Shown here: in pieces, positions 17,023 through 24,288 of the stretch
Position numbering within the stretch: position 1 is the first letter of the stretch
Layout of the letters: every line of letters starts with the position of its first letter
Origin: Deltaproteobacteria bacterium
GTDB lineage: Bacteria; SAR324; XYD2-FULL-50-16
Direction: 5' to 3'
Length of the DNA: 47,543 bases
Assembly (NCBI GenBank): GCA_018645005.1
Contig: JABGPJ010000102.1
Span: 1 to 47,543 of the forward strand
Translations under genes and position numbers: made by a program
Notes under the pieces: generated by a model
Databases searched by the model: none
What the model saw: the letters and a program-made list of their open reading frames with translations, nothing else
What the model was told of the DNA's origin: nothing

Positions 17023-17376
17023 TCAGACGAGCTTCCCCTTTTTTCGACTTTTAAAAGATCTACCGGTTTTACCTTGAAAGCGCCCCTTATAAATAAAGGT
17101 TGAGCCATGACCGTTCGAAATCTGTTGCGGTTTATGCGAAGTCTTTCCCTGCTCACTTTGGGTCTGACGGCAGGATCGGTTATTTTGGCCACTGTTCTTA
17201 GCCATCATAAACATCATTGCGCCCATTCCAATGGGACAAACTACAGCGAACAGCAGTTCCAGCGAAGGTGAACTGAAACCCAGACTTCCCATGAGCAAAA
17301 AACCCAGAATCGGGACACCGCAGCAGATGGCCATCAGCCATAAGTGTTTGGAATGCGCAGACTCGGTCTTCTTCAT
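17023..17376 (-). CDS. small two-TM membrane protein of unknown family
   Basis: 117 residues. His-containing start, TM1 LWLMAICCGVPILGFLLMG with vicinal Cys, TM2 LLFAVVCPIGMGAMMFMMA with a Cys and five Met, then a basic, polar C-terminal tail of about 55 residues. The ICCG/CPIGMG/Met pattern resembles small copper-island membrane proteins, but I do not recognise a named family. It is read from shared-box promoter site B, 53 bp upstream, so it is a likely member of the same regulon. ATG start; TTTTTC-GGAGAT region upstream provides a plausible ribosome site. Confidence 0.6.
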   Translation of the reverse strand: MKKTESAHSKHLWLMAICCGVPILGFLLMGSLGFSSPSLELLFAVVCPIGMGAMMFMMAKNSGQNNRSCRQTQSEQGKTSHKPQQISNGHGSTFIYKGRFQGKTGRSFKSRKKGKLV

Positions 17377-17428
17377 ATAATCTCCGTTTTTCAGAGGTCA
17401 GGTTGACAGACAATTTCAGTTGTACCCG

Positions 17429-17460
17429 TTAATACACCAATTGAAACAAATTATTTCAAA
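17429..17460 (-). promoter_or_regulatory. shared promoter box, site B
   Basis: Minus strand GAAATA-ATTTGTTTCAATT-GGTGTA followed by TTAA. Contains a perfect TTGAAA-N7-TTTCAA dyad. Divergent from site C, and points at the gene starting at 17376. Confidence 0.7.
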
Positions 17461-17499
17461 AAACTTTACTATATAAAAAAAATTCATTTGAAACGATTC

Positions 17500-17531
17500 T
17501 TTGAAATAAATCTTCAAGAGCGGTGTATTTA
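17500..17531 (+). promoter_or_regulatory. shared promoter box, site C
   Basis: GAAATA-AATCTTCAAGAGC-GGTGTA then TTTA. It points at dsbD, but 350 bp of R1 repeats now lie between the box and dsbD. Divergent from site B, about 40 bp away. Confidence 0.7.
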
Positions 17532-17548
17532 CTCTGAGGAGTAACGAA

Positions 17549-17641
17549 ATGGGAATCACAATTAAGGCTGAGGGTCGGATCATAAATTACTTCACATTCT
17601 GTTCGCAAAATGTCCAGTGTTTTGGGGGTTTTTGCAAATAG
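17549..17641 (+). pseudogene. start of an ORF cut off by an R1 insertion
   Basis: GAGGAG (17536-17541) and ATG at 17549 form a proper translation start 18 nt after shared box C. After seven codons (MGITIKA) the frame enters the R1 element at 17571 and ends at TAG 17639-17641. Probably the truncated beginning of a regulon gene, or a leader; the original continuation is not visible. Confidence 0.35.
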
Positions 17642-17921
17642 ATTATGGGTTGGCTCAAAAATTACTCAAGTGTTTCCCATTGATGAAAAGGAAACGCGTT
17701 GCTGTGGCATTTTGTCTGCAAAATGTCCTGTCTTTAAGGTACTTCAGGGTCGGCTAAAAATTAGTCAAGTGTTTCCCATTAATGAAAAGGAAACACGTCG
17801 CTGTCACGTTCTGTTTGCAAAATGTCCGGCTTTTGGGACTTTTTCAAACAGATTAAGTGAAGTTATTTTTGAACGATCCCCTTGCGGACAGATTATGCCA
17901 AGTTATTTTTGTACGATCCCT
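17571..17921 (+). repeat. R1 palindromic elements, composite of three
   Basis: A first R1 unit from AGGGTCGG loses its right end at about 17645, where a variant-Y unit begins. Variant Y is split by a complete R1 unit (AGGGTCGGCTAAAAATTAG to GAACGATCCC, about 17749-17880) and resumes with TTGCGGACAGATTATGCC to GATCCCT. Compare intact variant Y at 11128-11228. Confidence 0.75.
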
Positions 17922-17986
17922 GAACTCAGAATTTTTCACCTGATCAAAGTAGATTAAGTGAACGTCATTAAAAGTTTCAATTTGAT

Positions 17987-19972
17987 ATGATAGCTATGGC
18001 AATGTCATTATTTAAAAATATCCGCTGGTCAGTGGTCTTTCCGGCGATCTTTGTACTGATGCAAACAGGTATTTTTATTCCTCTTTACGCAGATACCAGC
18101 AGTCTGAACTATGAACAAGCCGAATCGAACGCGACTCCTGTTACAATCAAGTTCAGACTCGAGCCGGAATCAGTCAGACCCGGTGAGGAAATTCGAGTTG
18201 TCATGTCCCTGGATATCGAAGATGGGTGGCACATATATTCTCTGGTCCCAGGAGAGGATACCAGTATTCCACCTACCATTGTCAGTTGGTCTTCTAATAA
18301 CTTGACAATTAAGGGACCTGCCTACGAGACCAATCCAACAGTAAAGTATGATCCAGTCGTGGAGGCAGTGCTTGGGTATCATGAAGACCAGGCCCGGTTT
18401 TATCAAAATTTCAGTGTTCCACAAAATTTAGCAAGCGGTGAAAATTTGTTAACCGGATCGGTCAGATATCAGGCCTGTGATGCCCGAATTTGTTTATTGC
18501 CTGCCACAAAAAAGATAGAGATCCTTTACAAAGTGGCATCATTGCCAGCCAGACCGGCCCACTCATTTATGAACAGGGCAATTGATGATCTTCAGGTTGA
18601 AGGGTCACTGCTGCCTTCGGCAGATTCTCTGGAATCCGCCCTTTCAAAAGGGTTCTGGGCCTTTATTCTTTTAGCCATTCTAATGGGTATGGCCGCCTGG
18701 ATCACACCTTGTGTATTTCCCATGATTCCCATCACGGTTTCATATTTTTCAAAGCGGTCCAGTCAAACAAAGCAGAAAGGGGTGTCGTTGGCCGTCGTTT
18801 TCTGCCTTGGGATCATCGTCACGTATACCGGGATCGGCCTGATCATGACCGCGTTGATCGGTGTGACGGCAGCCATTCAGCTAGCCACCAGCGCCTGGGT
18901 CAATATCGGAATTGCCTTATTGTTCACGGTATTCGCATTCAGCTTGATGGGACTCTTTGAACTCAGTCCACCTTCCGGTCTGGTACAAAAGGTTGATAAG
19001 ATCTCACGCTATGATAACGGATACCTGAGTGTGATCCTGATGGGAACAGCATTCACGTTAACCGCCTTTACCTGCACTGTCCAATTCGTTGGTACACTTC
19101 TAATAGCCGCTGCCCATGGCGAATGGCTCTGGCCGACGGTTGGCATGTTGGTTTTTTCAACTGTATTCGCTTTGCCGTTTCTGTTTCTGGCATTGTTTCC
19201 GAGCTGGATAACATCAGTCCAGAGCAGGTCGGGAACCTGGATGATGAAGCTGAAATTTATTCTCGGGTTATTGGAATTGATCGCTGTGACCAAATTCCTG
19301 AGTAATGCAGACCTGGTCTGGGGGTGGGGAATTTTAAACCGTACCGTTGTCTTGAGTATATGGGCAATCCTTGTCTTATGCATCGCACTGATCATACCTG
19401 GTATTTTACCGGTTCCTGGCGTATCACCGGCTCGCCAGCGGATTTTTCACTGGATTCCCGCTTCAGTCGTATTGACTCTGGCCATCTACTTTGGATATGG
19501 AAGTTTGGGTCAATCATTGGATGGTTGGACAGAGTCCTACCTGCCTCCTGATATTTCCACCCTAAACAGGATAGCGTCGGAAGATGTCAAAAGGGTCTCA
19601 GCAGAAGCAGCCGACGAATTAAAATGGCATTCAACTCTGGAATCGGCCTTTAAACAGTCACACAAGGAGAACAAGCCTATTTTTGTCGATTTTACCGGGT
19701 ATACCTGCATCAACTGCAGATGGATGGAAAAGAACTCATTTACCCATCCCGAAGTCCATGACCGATTCAAAACCAAGTTTATATTGGTCCGCTTGTATAC
19801 GGATGGTGGAGACAGACATCTTGAAAATCAAAGTTTACAGGTTGACAGGTTCAAAACCATTGCGCTTCCTTTTTATATTATCCTGTCCCCGAACGACGAA
19901 GTCCTGGCCAAAACATCCGGCATCAGTAATCCTCAAGAATTCATTCGTTTCCTGGATTCATCAGGCACATGA
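17987..19972 (+). CDS. dsbD: DsbD-family thiol:disulfide interchange protein
   Basis: 661 residues, complete three-part DsbD. Signal segment, then the periplasmic alpha domain with C-D-A-R-I-C (Cys164, Cys169). The eight-TM domain has TPCVFP (Cys242) and FTCTVQF (Cys363) as the redox pair. The C-terminal thioredoxin-like domain has the motif TGYTCINCRWME (Cys574, Cys577). The protein moves electrons from cytoplasmic thioredoxin to periplasmic disulfides. Here its likely clients are TlpA(Sec), the DUF411 selenoprotein and copper-protein cysteines. The ATG has a weak ribosome site; nearby in-frame ATGs at codons 4 and 6 are possible. Shared box C lies 455 bp upstream. Confidence 0.93.
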   Translation: MIAMAMSLFKNIRWSVVFPAIFVLMQTGIFIPLYADTSSLNYEQAESNATPVTIKFRLEPESVRPGEEIRVVMSLDIEDGWHIYSLVPGEDTSIPPTIVSWSSNNLTIKGPAYETNPTVKYDPVVEAVLGYHEDQARFYQNFSVPQNLASGENLLTGSVRYQACDARICLLPATKKIEILYKVASLPARPAHSFMNRAIDDLQVEGSLLPSADSLESALSKGFWAFILLAILMGMAAWITPCVFPMIPITVSYFSKRSSQTKQKGVSLAVVFCLGIIVTYTGIGLIMTALIGVTAAIQLATSAWVNIGIALLFTVFAFSLMGLFELSPPSGLVQKVDKISRYDNGYLSVILMGTAFTLTAFTCTVQFVGTLLIAAAHGEWLWPTVGMLVFSTVFALPFLFLALFPSWITSVQSRSGTWMMKLKFILGLLELIAVTKFLSNADLVWGWGILNRTVVLSIWAILVLCIALIIPGILPVPGVSPARQRIFHWIPASVVLTLAIYFGYGSLGQSLDGWTESYLPPDISTLNRIASEDVKRVSAEAADELKWHSTLESAFKQSHKENKPIFVDFTGYTCINCRWMEKNSFTHPEVHDRFKTKFILVRLYTDGGDRHLENQSLQVDRFKTIALPFYIILSPNDEVLAKTSGISNPQEFIRFLDSSGT

Positions 19973-20139
19973 AACATTCCAACTAAGGGTCGGCTCATAA
20001 ATTACTCAAGTGTTTCCCATTGATGAAAAGGAAACGCGTTGCTGTGGCATTCTGTTCTCAAAATGTCCAGTGTTTTGGGGGCTTCAGGGTCGGCTAAAAG
20101 GCTAGTTCACATTCTGTTTGTAAAATGTCCAGTTATTAG

Positions 20140-20375
20140 CAGCAATGTCCGGTTAGGTTTTTGCAGACTAAAAGCTGAATGACAAATCCAGTCTCTGCGC
20201 ATAAGGATTTAAAGGTTTTCTAAGTTTGCTTCACGAAAAACCGCCAAACTCGCCTGCCTCGCTCAAACAAGGCTTATTTTCGCTACGCTAAACTAAGAAA
20301 ATCTAATAAATCCTTATAAGCTCGATCCCGGATTCATCATTCAGCTTTTTGCAAAAACCTAACCGGACATTGCTG
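20140..20375. repeat. R2 palindromic element, interrupted copy
   Basis: Ends CAGCAATGTCCGG and CCGGACATTGCTG are perfect 13-bp inverted repeats. Same sequence as the intact 121-bp copy at 202-322, except that R3 sits in its centre. Confidence 0.8.
20203..20315. repeat. R3 palindromic element inside R2
   Basis: 113 bp with ends AAGGATTTAAAGGTTTTCTAAGTTT and AAACTAAGAAAATCT...AAATCCTT. The intact R2 reads GCGCATAAGCTCG at this place. Here ATAAG or part of it is duplicated on both sides, so the exact target duplication is 2-5 bp. A relative is at 9196-9332. Confidence 0.75.
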
Positions 20376-20498
20376 AGTTTTTAGGACTTTTACAAACAGA
20401 TTAAGTGAATTTGCCTTTTAACGATCCCTATGCAAATAGATTATGTGAAGTTATTTACGAACGATCCCTAAATGAACAATTAAAAAAAAAATTTAGAC

Positions 20499-20533
20499 TT
20501 TTTTGAAATAAAACGTTTCAGCCGGTGTAGTAA
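20499..20533 (+). promoter_or_regulatory. shared promoter box, site D
   Basis: GAAATA-AAACGTTTCAGCC-GGTGTA then GTAA, 80 bp before the PepSY-like gene. Contains TGAAA-N7-TTTCA. Probably drives the whole PepSY/CuA/cytochrome/cupredoxin/polyferredoxin series. Confidence 0.7.
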
Positions 20534-20612
20534 TGAATAAGTGGTAAATTCAGATATCACCCATGAGCCAATTTGAACTCGATTTTAAACACTTTTGATA
20601 GTTGGAGAAAAA

Positions 20613-20975
20613 ATGAAAGCAAGAATTAAAAAAGCATTGGCAGCTGTTGGGGCATTCGCTATTCTAGGTGGTGCGGTTGCTTTAATACCGTTTGGTCAAG
20701 AGAGTTTTGCCTGCGGATACAATAAAGCAGGTGGTGAAGGCTACATGCCCCAACAAAGAGGTTCAGGCAGCGCTTATCAAAAGTCGGTAATTACCCAGGA
20801 AAAGGCAGTTGAAATCGTTTCTCGGCATATAAAGCAATTGAATCCGGATCTAAAAATTGGAAATGTCAACGATGCCGGCCCCCTCTACGAAGCGGAAATT
20901 CTTTCCGGCCAGAAGGAAATCCTGCAGGTGATTGGCGTTTACAAACATTCCGGGCAGATGGTGATAATTAATTGA
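20613..20975 (+). CDS. exported PepSY-like small protein
   Basis: 120 residues. GGAG five nt upstream fixes the start at the ATG at 20613. Signal peptide (RIKKALAAVGAFAILGGAV) ending near ESFACG. Mature part: a Gly/Tyr-rich linker, then ITQEKAVEIVSRHIKQLNPDLKIGNV and YEAEILS...IGVYKHSGQMVIIN, which follow the PepSY helix-strand pattern. First gene after shared box D and overlapping the CuA gene by 4 bp, so translationally coupled to it. Possibly a chaperone or inhibitor for the copper electron-transfer proteins downstream. Assignment by pattern only. Confidence 0.65.
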   Translation: MKARIKKALAAVGAFAILGGAVALIPFGQESFACGYNKAGGEGYMPQQRGSGSAYQKSVITQEKAVEIVSRHIKQLNPDLKIGNVNDAGPLYEAEILSGQKEILQVIGVYKHSGQMVIIN

Positions 20976-21490
20976 TTCGAAAACTGGCAAAAAAAGAACA
21001 AATGAATGATGAAAACCCTATGACAATCTCCAACAGAAGAATTGACCGCTTTCTCTTTGCTGCTCTTCTGGTTATCGCCATAGGCGTTCCTCTTTCGCTG
21101 CAACTATACAACGAAAGATACCTTGTCAATAAGCTTGATCAGGGGGCAAAGGTTTTTGCCCTGACCGGGCATGTGGAAAAGGGCTGGGTTTCCGGAGATG
21201 TTAAAGCATGGGAAACAGTTACCCTACCAGGAAAAACGCTCAACCTGAAACAGCCGGTCATCCGCGTTAAAAAAGGAGACAAGGTTGTTTTGAAATTGAC
21301 TAGTAGTGATGTGATTCACGGGTTCAGTTTAAAGGACTTTGGGATTTTTATTACCGACGGCATTTTACCTGGAAAAGTTAAATTGGTCTCCTTCACCGCC
21401 GACAGGGTCGGGACTTTCACTTTTACGTGCAACGCTATTTGTGGTGAAAAACATGAGCAAATGAAAGGAACTATTATTGTGACAGCGTGA
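20972..21490 (+). CDS. membrane-anchored CuA cupredoxin (COX2-like)
   Basis: 172 residues from a TTG that overlaps the previous stop; ATG at 21002 is the main alternative. One TM (residues 27-46), then a periplasmic cupredoxin with a full CuA site: His116 in DVIHGF, and Cys153-x3-Cys157-x3-His161-x2-Met164 (CNAICGEKHEQM). This is the dinuclear copper centre of cytochrome oxidase subunit II and N2O reductase. No oxidase subunit I or nosZ lies in the window, so it is probably an electron relay. The PepSY-like gene precedes it, the pentahaem lipoprotein follows after 230 bp. Confidence 0.88.
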   Translation: MIRKLAKKEQMNDENPMTISNRRIDRFLFAALLVIAIGVPLSLQLYNERYLVNKLDQGAKVFALTGHVEKGWVSGDVKAWETVTLPGKTLNLKQPVIRVKKGDKVVLKLTSSDVIHGFSLKDFGIFITDGILPGKVKLVSFTADRVGTFTFTCNAICGEKHEQMKGTIIVTA

Positions 21491-21720
21491 CCCCCTGTTA
21501 TTTAGATTTGAGAAAAATCCGCTTACTGCTGGGGTCCTGTTTTGAAATCAAACTCAATTTCAACAGGCCACAGATTGCTTTTTCTTGAGTTCCAGCCGGA
21601 ATATCAAAATATCTATTCATTTACAAAGATCTTTTATCAGCCGATTTTGCTATTTGTAAAATTCACAGATTCAAAGAAAACCGACTCTTTTGCGTCAGGA
21701 TCTAAAAATAGGAACCAAAA

Positions 21721-23409
21721 ATGAAAACAGATTCAAAGAAAATACTCAAACTGGTTATTGTTTTCTTAATTCCTCTTTTCACACTGATTATTTCTTCCTG
21801 TGATCGATTTGGTGCAGCTAGAGCAACAGACAGAACATTTGTCAGTGGCAAGGTCATATCAGGCTATGGTCCTGTAAAAGATGCCCAGGTACGCATTCCC
21901 GGTCAGAAAACGTTTGCCGTGACTGACAAAGATGGTCGGTTTTCATTGTCGCTTGGAGTTTTAAAAGGGGACCGTTTTAGAGTTGTCGCGGGAAAAGAGG
22001 GTTGGTTCAACAATGGAAAACTGTTTTTGCGGGGTAAAAACGTCGAAATCTATCTTAATCCTGTACCCAGGGTCGACAGGCCTGACTATCAGTTTCTTTC
22101 ACCGAAAGTTTGTGCAGAGTGTCACGTTAAGCTGACCAAAATCTACAACCAGTCAAAAATGGCTCACACAACCAGTAACCCTAAAGTATTGCAAATGTAC
22201 AACGGGACCGACGCTTTGAACAACGCCGGGCACGGACCGGGGTTCAGGCCCGACAATCCTGGCAATAATGGGGATTGTGTCACCTGCCATGCACCATCAG
22301 TTGCCGCAACAAATCCCAAATCCCACGATTTAAACTTAGCACTGTTTTCGCCTGCAGCAGAATGGGATGGAATCAGCTGTGACTATTGCCATAAAATCCG
22401 TCGGGTTGTGAAAAGTGAAACATCGCCCAGCGGGTTTAAAGCAGTCCATCAACGACAAACACCATCCCAGGGAAATTCGATCCTGGTGTTTGGTCCCTAT
22501 CAGGATGTTTCCGTTCCGCCAATGGCGGCATCATATGCCTCTGTTTTTGAAAAAGGTCAGTACTGCAGTGTGTGTCACAGCCATAAAAAGAACCTGAAAA
22601 ATAGAAAAACGTGGGATTGGGGAAAAGTTTATTCCAAAGCCGAATGGAAGGGGTTCGGACTGAAGGATGCATCTGTATTACCTGTACAAACCACCTATCA
22701 GGAGTGGAGACAATGGCAAGCCAGTCTGGTAAAAAACGACCCGAACAAAGGTAAGAAGTGCCAAGACTGCCACATGAGCTGGCGCAAGGAAATGCTTCCC
22801 TTCGACAACCATATTGTGAACGGACATGTCCAGCAGATGTGGGGAACCTACCGTTCCGAGCAAACCATCCACCCCCACCAGTTTGACGGTGGGACTCAAA
22901 CTCAGCTGAAGACGGCAGTTTCGTTAGAAGTGGATGGAAAAATCGAAAAAAACAGTCTCGTTGTCACGGTTTTCGTGACCAACACCAATGGTGGACACTG
23001 GATCCCTACCGGTGAAACCATGCGCAGCCTGATGCTGGTCCTTAATGTCAGGGACGAAAATGAAAAACCGCTGAAAATGATCAAGGGAAAGCGTCTGCCG
23101 GACTGGACGGGTAAAGGAAAACGGGTACTTGGAAATTACGCGGGTCTACCAGGTGTTGCATTTGCCAAAGTCATGCAGGATGCAAAGGGCAATCTCAATG
23201 TGCCTTTCTGGAACGCAACGTCCATTGCAGTTGATAACCGAATCAGGCCCAAATCAACAGTGACCTACCAATGGCGTTTCGCGTTGAATGATGCGGACAG
23301 TGAACCAACAGCCAACGCCAGTTTGATTTACCGGCCTGTGTTTAAAAATCTGGCAAAAAGCAAAAAATGGATAGTCGATGACATCAAGGTGACCGAGGTT
23401 GCCTGGTAG
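21721..23409 (+). CDS. pentahaem c-type cytochrome lipoprotein
   Basis: 562 residues. Lipobox IISSC with lipidated Cys27. Residues 40-112 are a carboxypeptidase-regulatory-like beta domain (VSGKVISGYGPVKDAQVRI). Five CxxCH haem sites follow: 131-135, 186-190, 220-224, 282-286 and 347-351. The haem part resembles cytochrome c554-type multihaem proteins with extra His (SKMAHTTSN, KSHDLN, NHIVNGH) for axial ligation. The last 180 residues form a beta-rich domain without haem (LVVTVFVTNTNGGHWIPTGE). Membrane-bound, facing the periplasm. Probably exchanges electrons with the two CuA proteins around it. The ATG has only a weak ribosome site. Confidence 0.88.
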   Translation: MKTDSKKILKLVIVFLIPLFTLIISSCDRFGAARATDRTFVSGKVISGYGPVKDAQVRIPGQKTFAVTDKDGRFSLSLGVLKGDRFRVVAGKEGWFNNGKLFLRGKNVEIYLNPVPRVDRPDYQFLSPKVCAECHVKLTKIYNQSKMAHTTSNPKVLQMYNGTDALNNAGHGPGFRPDNPGNNGDCVTCHAPSVAATNPKSHDLNLALFSPAAEWDGISCDYCHKIRRVVKSETSPSGFKAVHQRQTPSQGNSILVFGPYQDVSVPPMAASYASVFEKGQYCSVCHSHKKNLKNRKTWDWGKVYSKAEWKGFGLKDASVLPVQTTYQEWRQWQASLVKNDPNKGKKCQDCHMSWRKEMLPFDNHIVNGHVQQMWGTYRSEQTIHPHQFDGGTQTQLKTAVSLEVDGKIEKNSLVVTVFVTNTNGGHWIPTGETMRSLMLVLNVRDENEKPLKMIKGKRLPDWTGKGKRVLGNYAGLPGVAFAKVMQDAKGNLNVPFWNATSIAVDNRIRPKSTVTYQWRFALNDADSEPTANASLIYRPVFKNLAKSKKWIVDDIKVTEVAW

Positions 23410-23602
23410 TTTCGGGGGCAATTATTTATTCCAAAAAAGATTGAACAGGAGTGGCTGGTGTGATCTCGTCTCCAACTGACAGGGGGGGCATACCGGACAC
23501 GGATAAATATCGCAAATTTTTTCAACATTCTATCTGCCCACGCTGGACACATTGGTTAAAATGAGAAAGACGATTCAATTATTTAATATAAAAGGAGTCG
23601 AT

Positions 23603-24274
23603 ATGATCAAAAAGAGTAATCTTGCATTTATTGCGGTTGTTTTAATAGTTTTCACCTTGGCGTCTCTACCGGCATGGGCGGGTACCATCATCGGAAGTCT
23701 CACAGTTAAAGGCCTGAGATCACCAAAGGATGTTGTCGTTTATATATCCAAAGGCCCGGTTTACAAAGTAGATTCCCCAGAGGCTCGTTTTGCCGTGGAC
23801 CAGAAAAATCTCTCCTTTTTACCCCATGTATTGGTAGTCCCCCAGGGATCTACCGTTCATTTCCCTAACAATGACAAGGTTGGACATAACGTTTTTTCAC
23901 TTTCAAGAACCCAAAAATTCAACCTGGGGAATTACGGCCCTGGTGAATCTAAAAAGATCGTTTTTGATAAACCGGGACTGGTGGAATTGAGATGCGATAT
24001 GCATGCAGAAATGTCGGCCTATATCCTGGTCATGAAAAACCCTTTCTTTGGCATCACAGATAAAAAAGGAAATTTCGCTATTCCTGACACCGGATACCTG
24101 AAAGGTCATGGCGTTACTTCAGTACAGGAATTACCGGCCGGGAAATATACAGTCAGAACCTGGCATGAAAAATTAAAAAGCGTGAAGAAGACCATCGTCG
24201 TTCCGAAATCAGGTGAAGTGGTTTTGAAGCTGAAACTAAAGCGGGGGACACCGGGATCCCTGTATAAACGTTAA
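23603..24274 (+). CDS. periplasmic type-1 copper (plastocyanin-like) protein
   Basis: 223 residues. AAAGGAGTCG places the start at ATG 23603, giving a clear signal peptide with the PAWAG cleavage site. Residues 30-145 form a cupredoxin with His95 (VGHNVFS) and the loop Cys131-x2-His134-x2-Met137 (RCDMHAEM), the four ligands of a type-1 copper site. A C-terminal beta domain (NPFFGITDKKGNFAIPDTG, ELPAGKYTVRTWHEK) resembles a carboxypeptidase-regulatory or transthyretin-like fold. Mobile one-electron carrier between the pentahaem lipoprotein and the CuA-polyferredoxin encoded 14 bp downstream. Confidence 0.87.
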   Translation: MIKKSNLAFIAVVLIVFTLASLPAWAGTIIGSLTVKGLRSPKDVVVYISKGPVYKVDSPEARFAVDQKNLSFLPHVLVVPQGSTVHFPNNDKVGHNVFSLSRTQKFNLGNYGPGESKKIVFDKPGLVELRCDMHAEMSAYILVMKNPFFGITDKKGNFAIPDTGYLKGHGVTSVQELPAGKYTVRTWHEKLKSVKKTIVVPKSGEVVLKLKLKRGTPGSLYKR

Positions 24275-24288
24275 AGGTTTAGGGTTTA

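Larger units (their letters stand above)
19986..20469 (+). repeat. four-level nest of palindromic elements
   Basis: Outer R1 (19986-20469) is split by a second R1 (20086-20429), which is split by R2 (20140-20375), which is split by R3 (20203-20315). Each outer part resumes correctly after the inner one: GGACTTTTACAAACAG after R2, then GCAAATAGATTATGTG after the inner R1. No coding capacity. It occupies most of the dsbD to PepSY gap. Confidence 0.85.

Noticed and set aside
21542-21724. 60-codon ORF between the CuA gene and the pentahaem lipoprotein
   Set aside because: No ribosome site, no motif, and it overlaps the start of the cytochrome gene; probably leader DNA.
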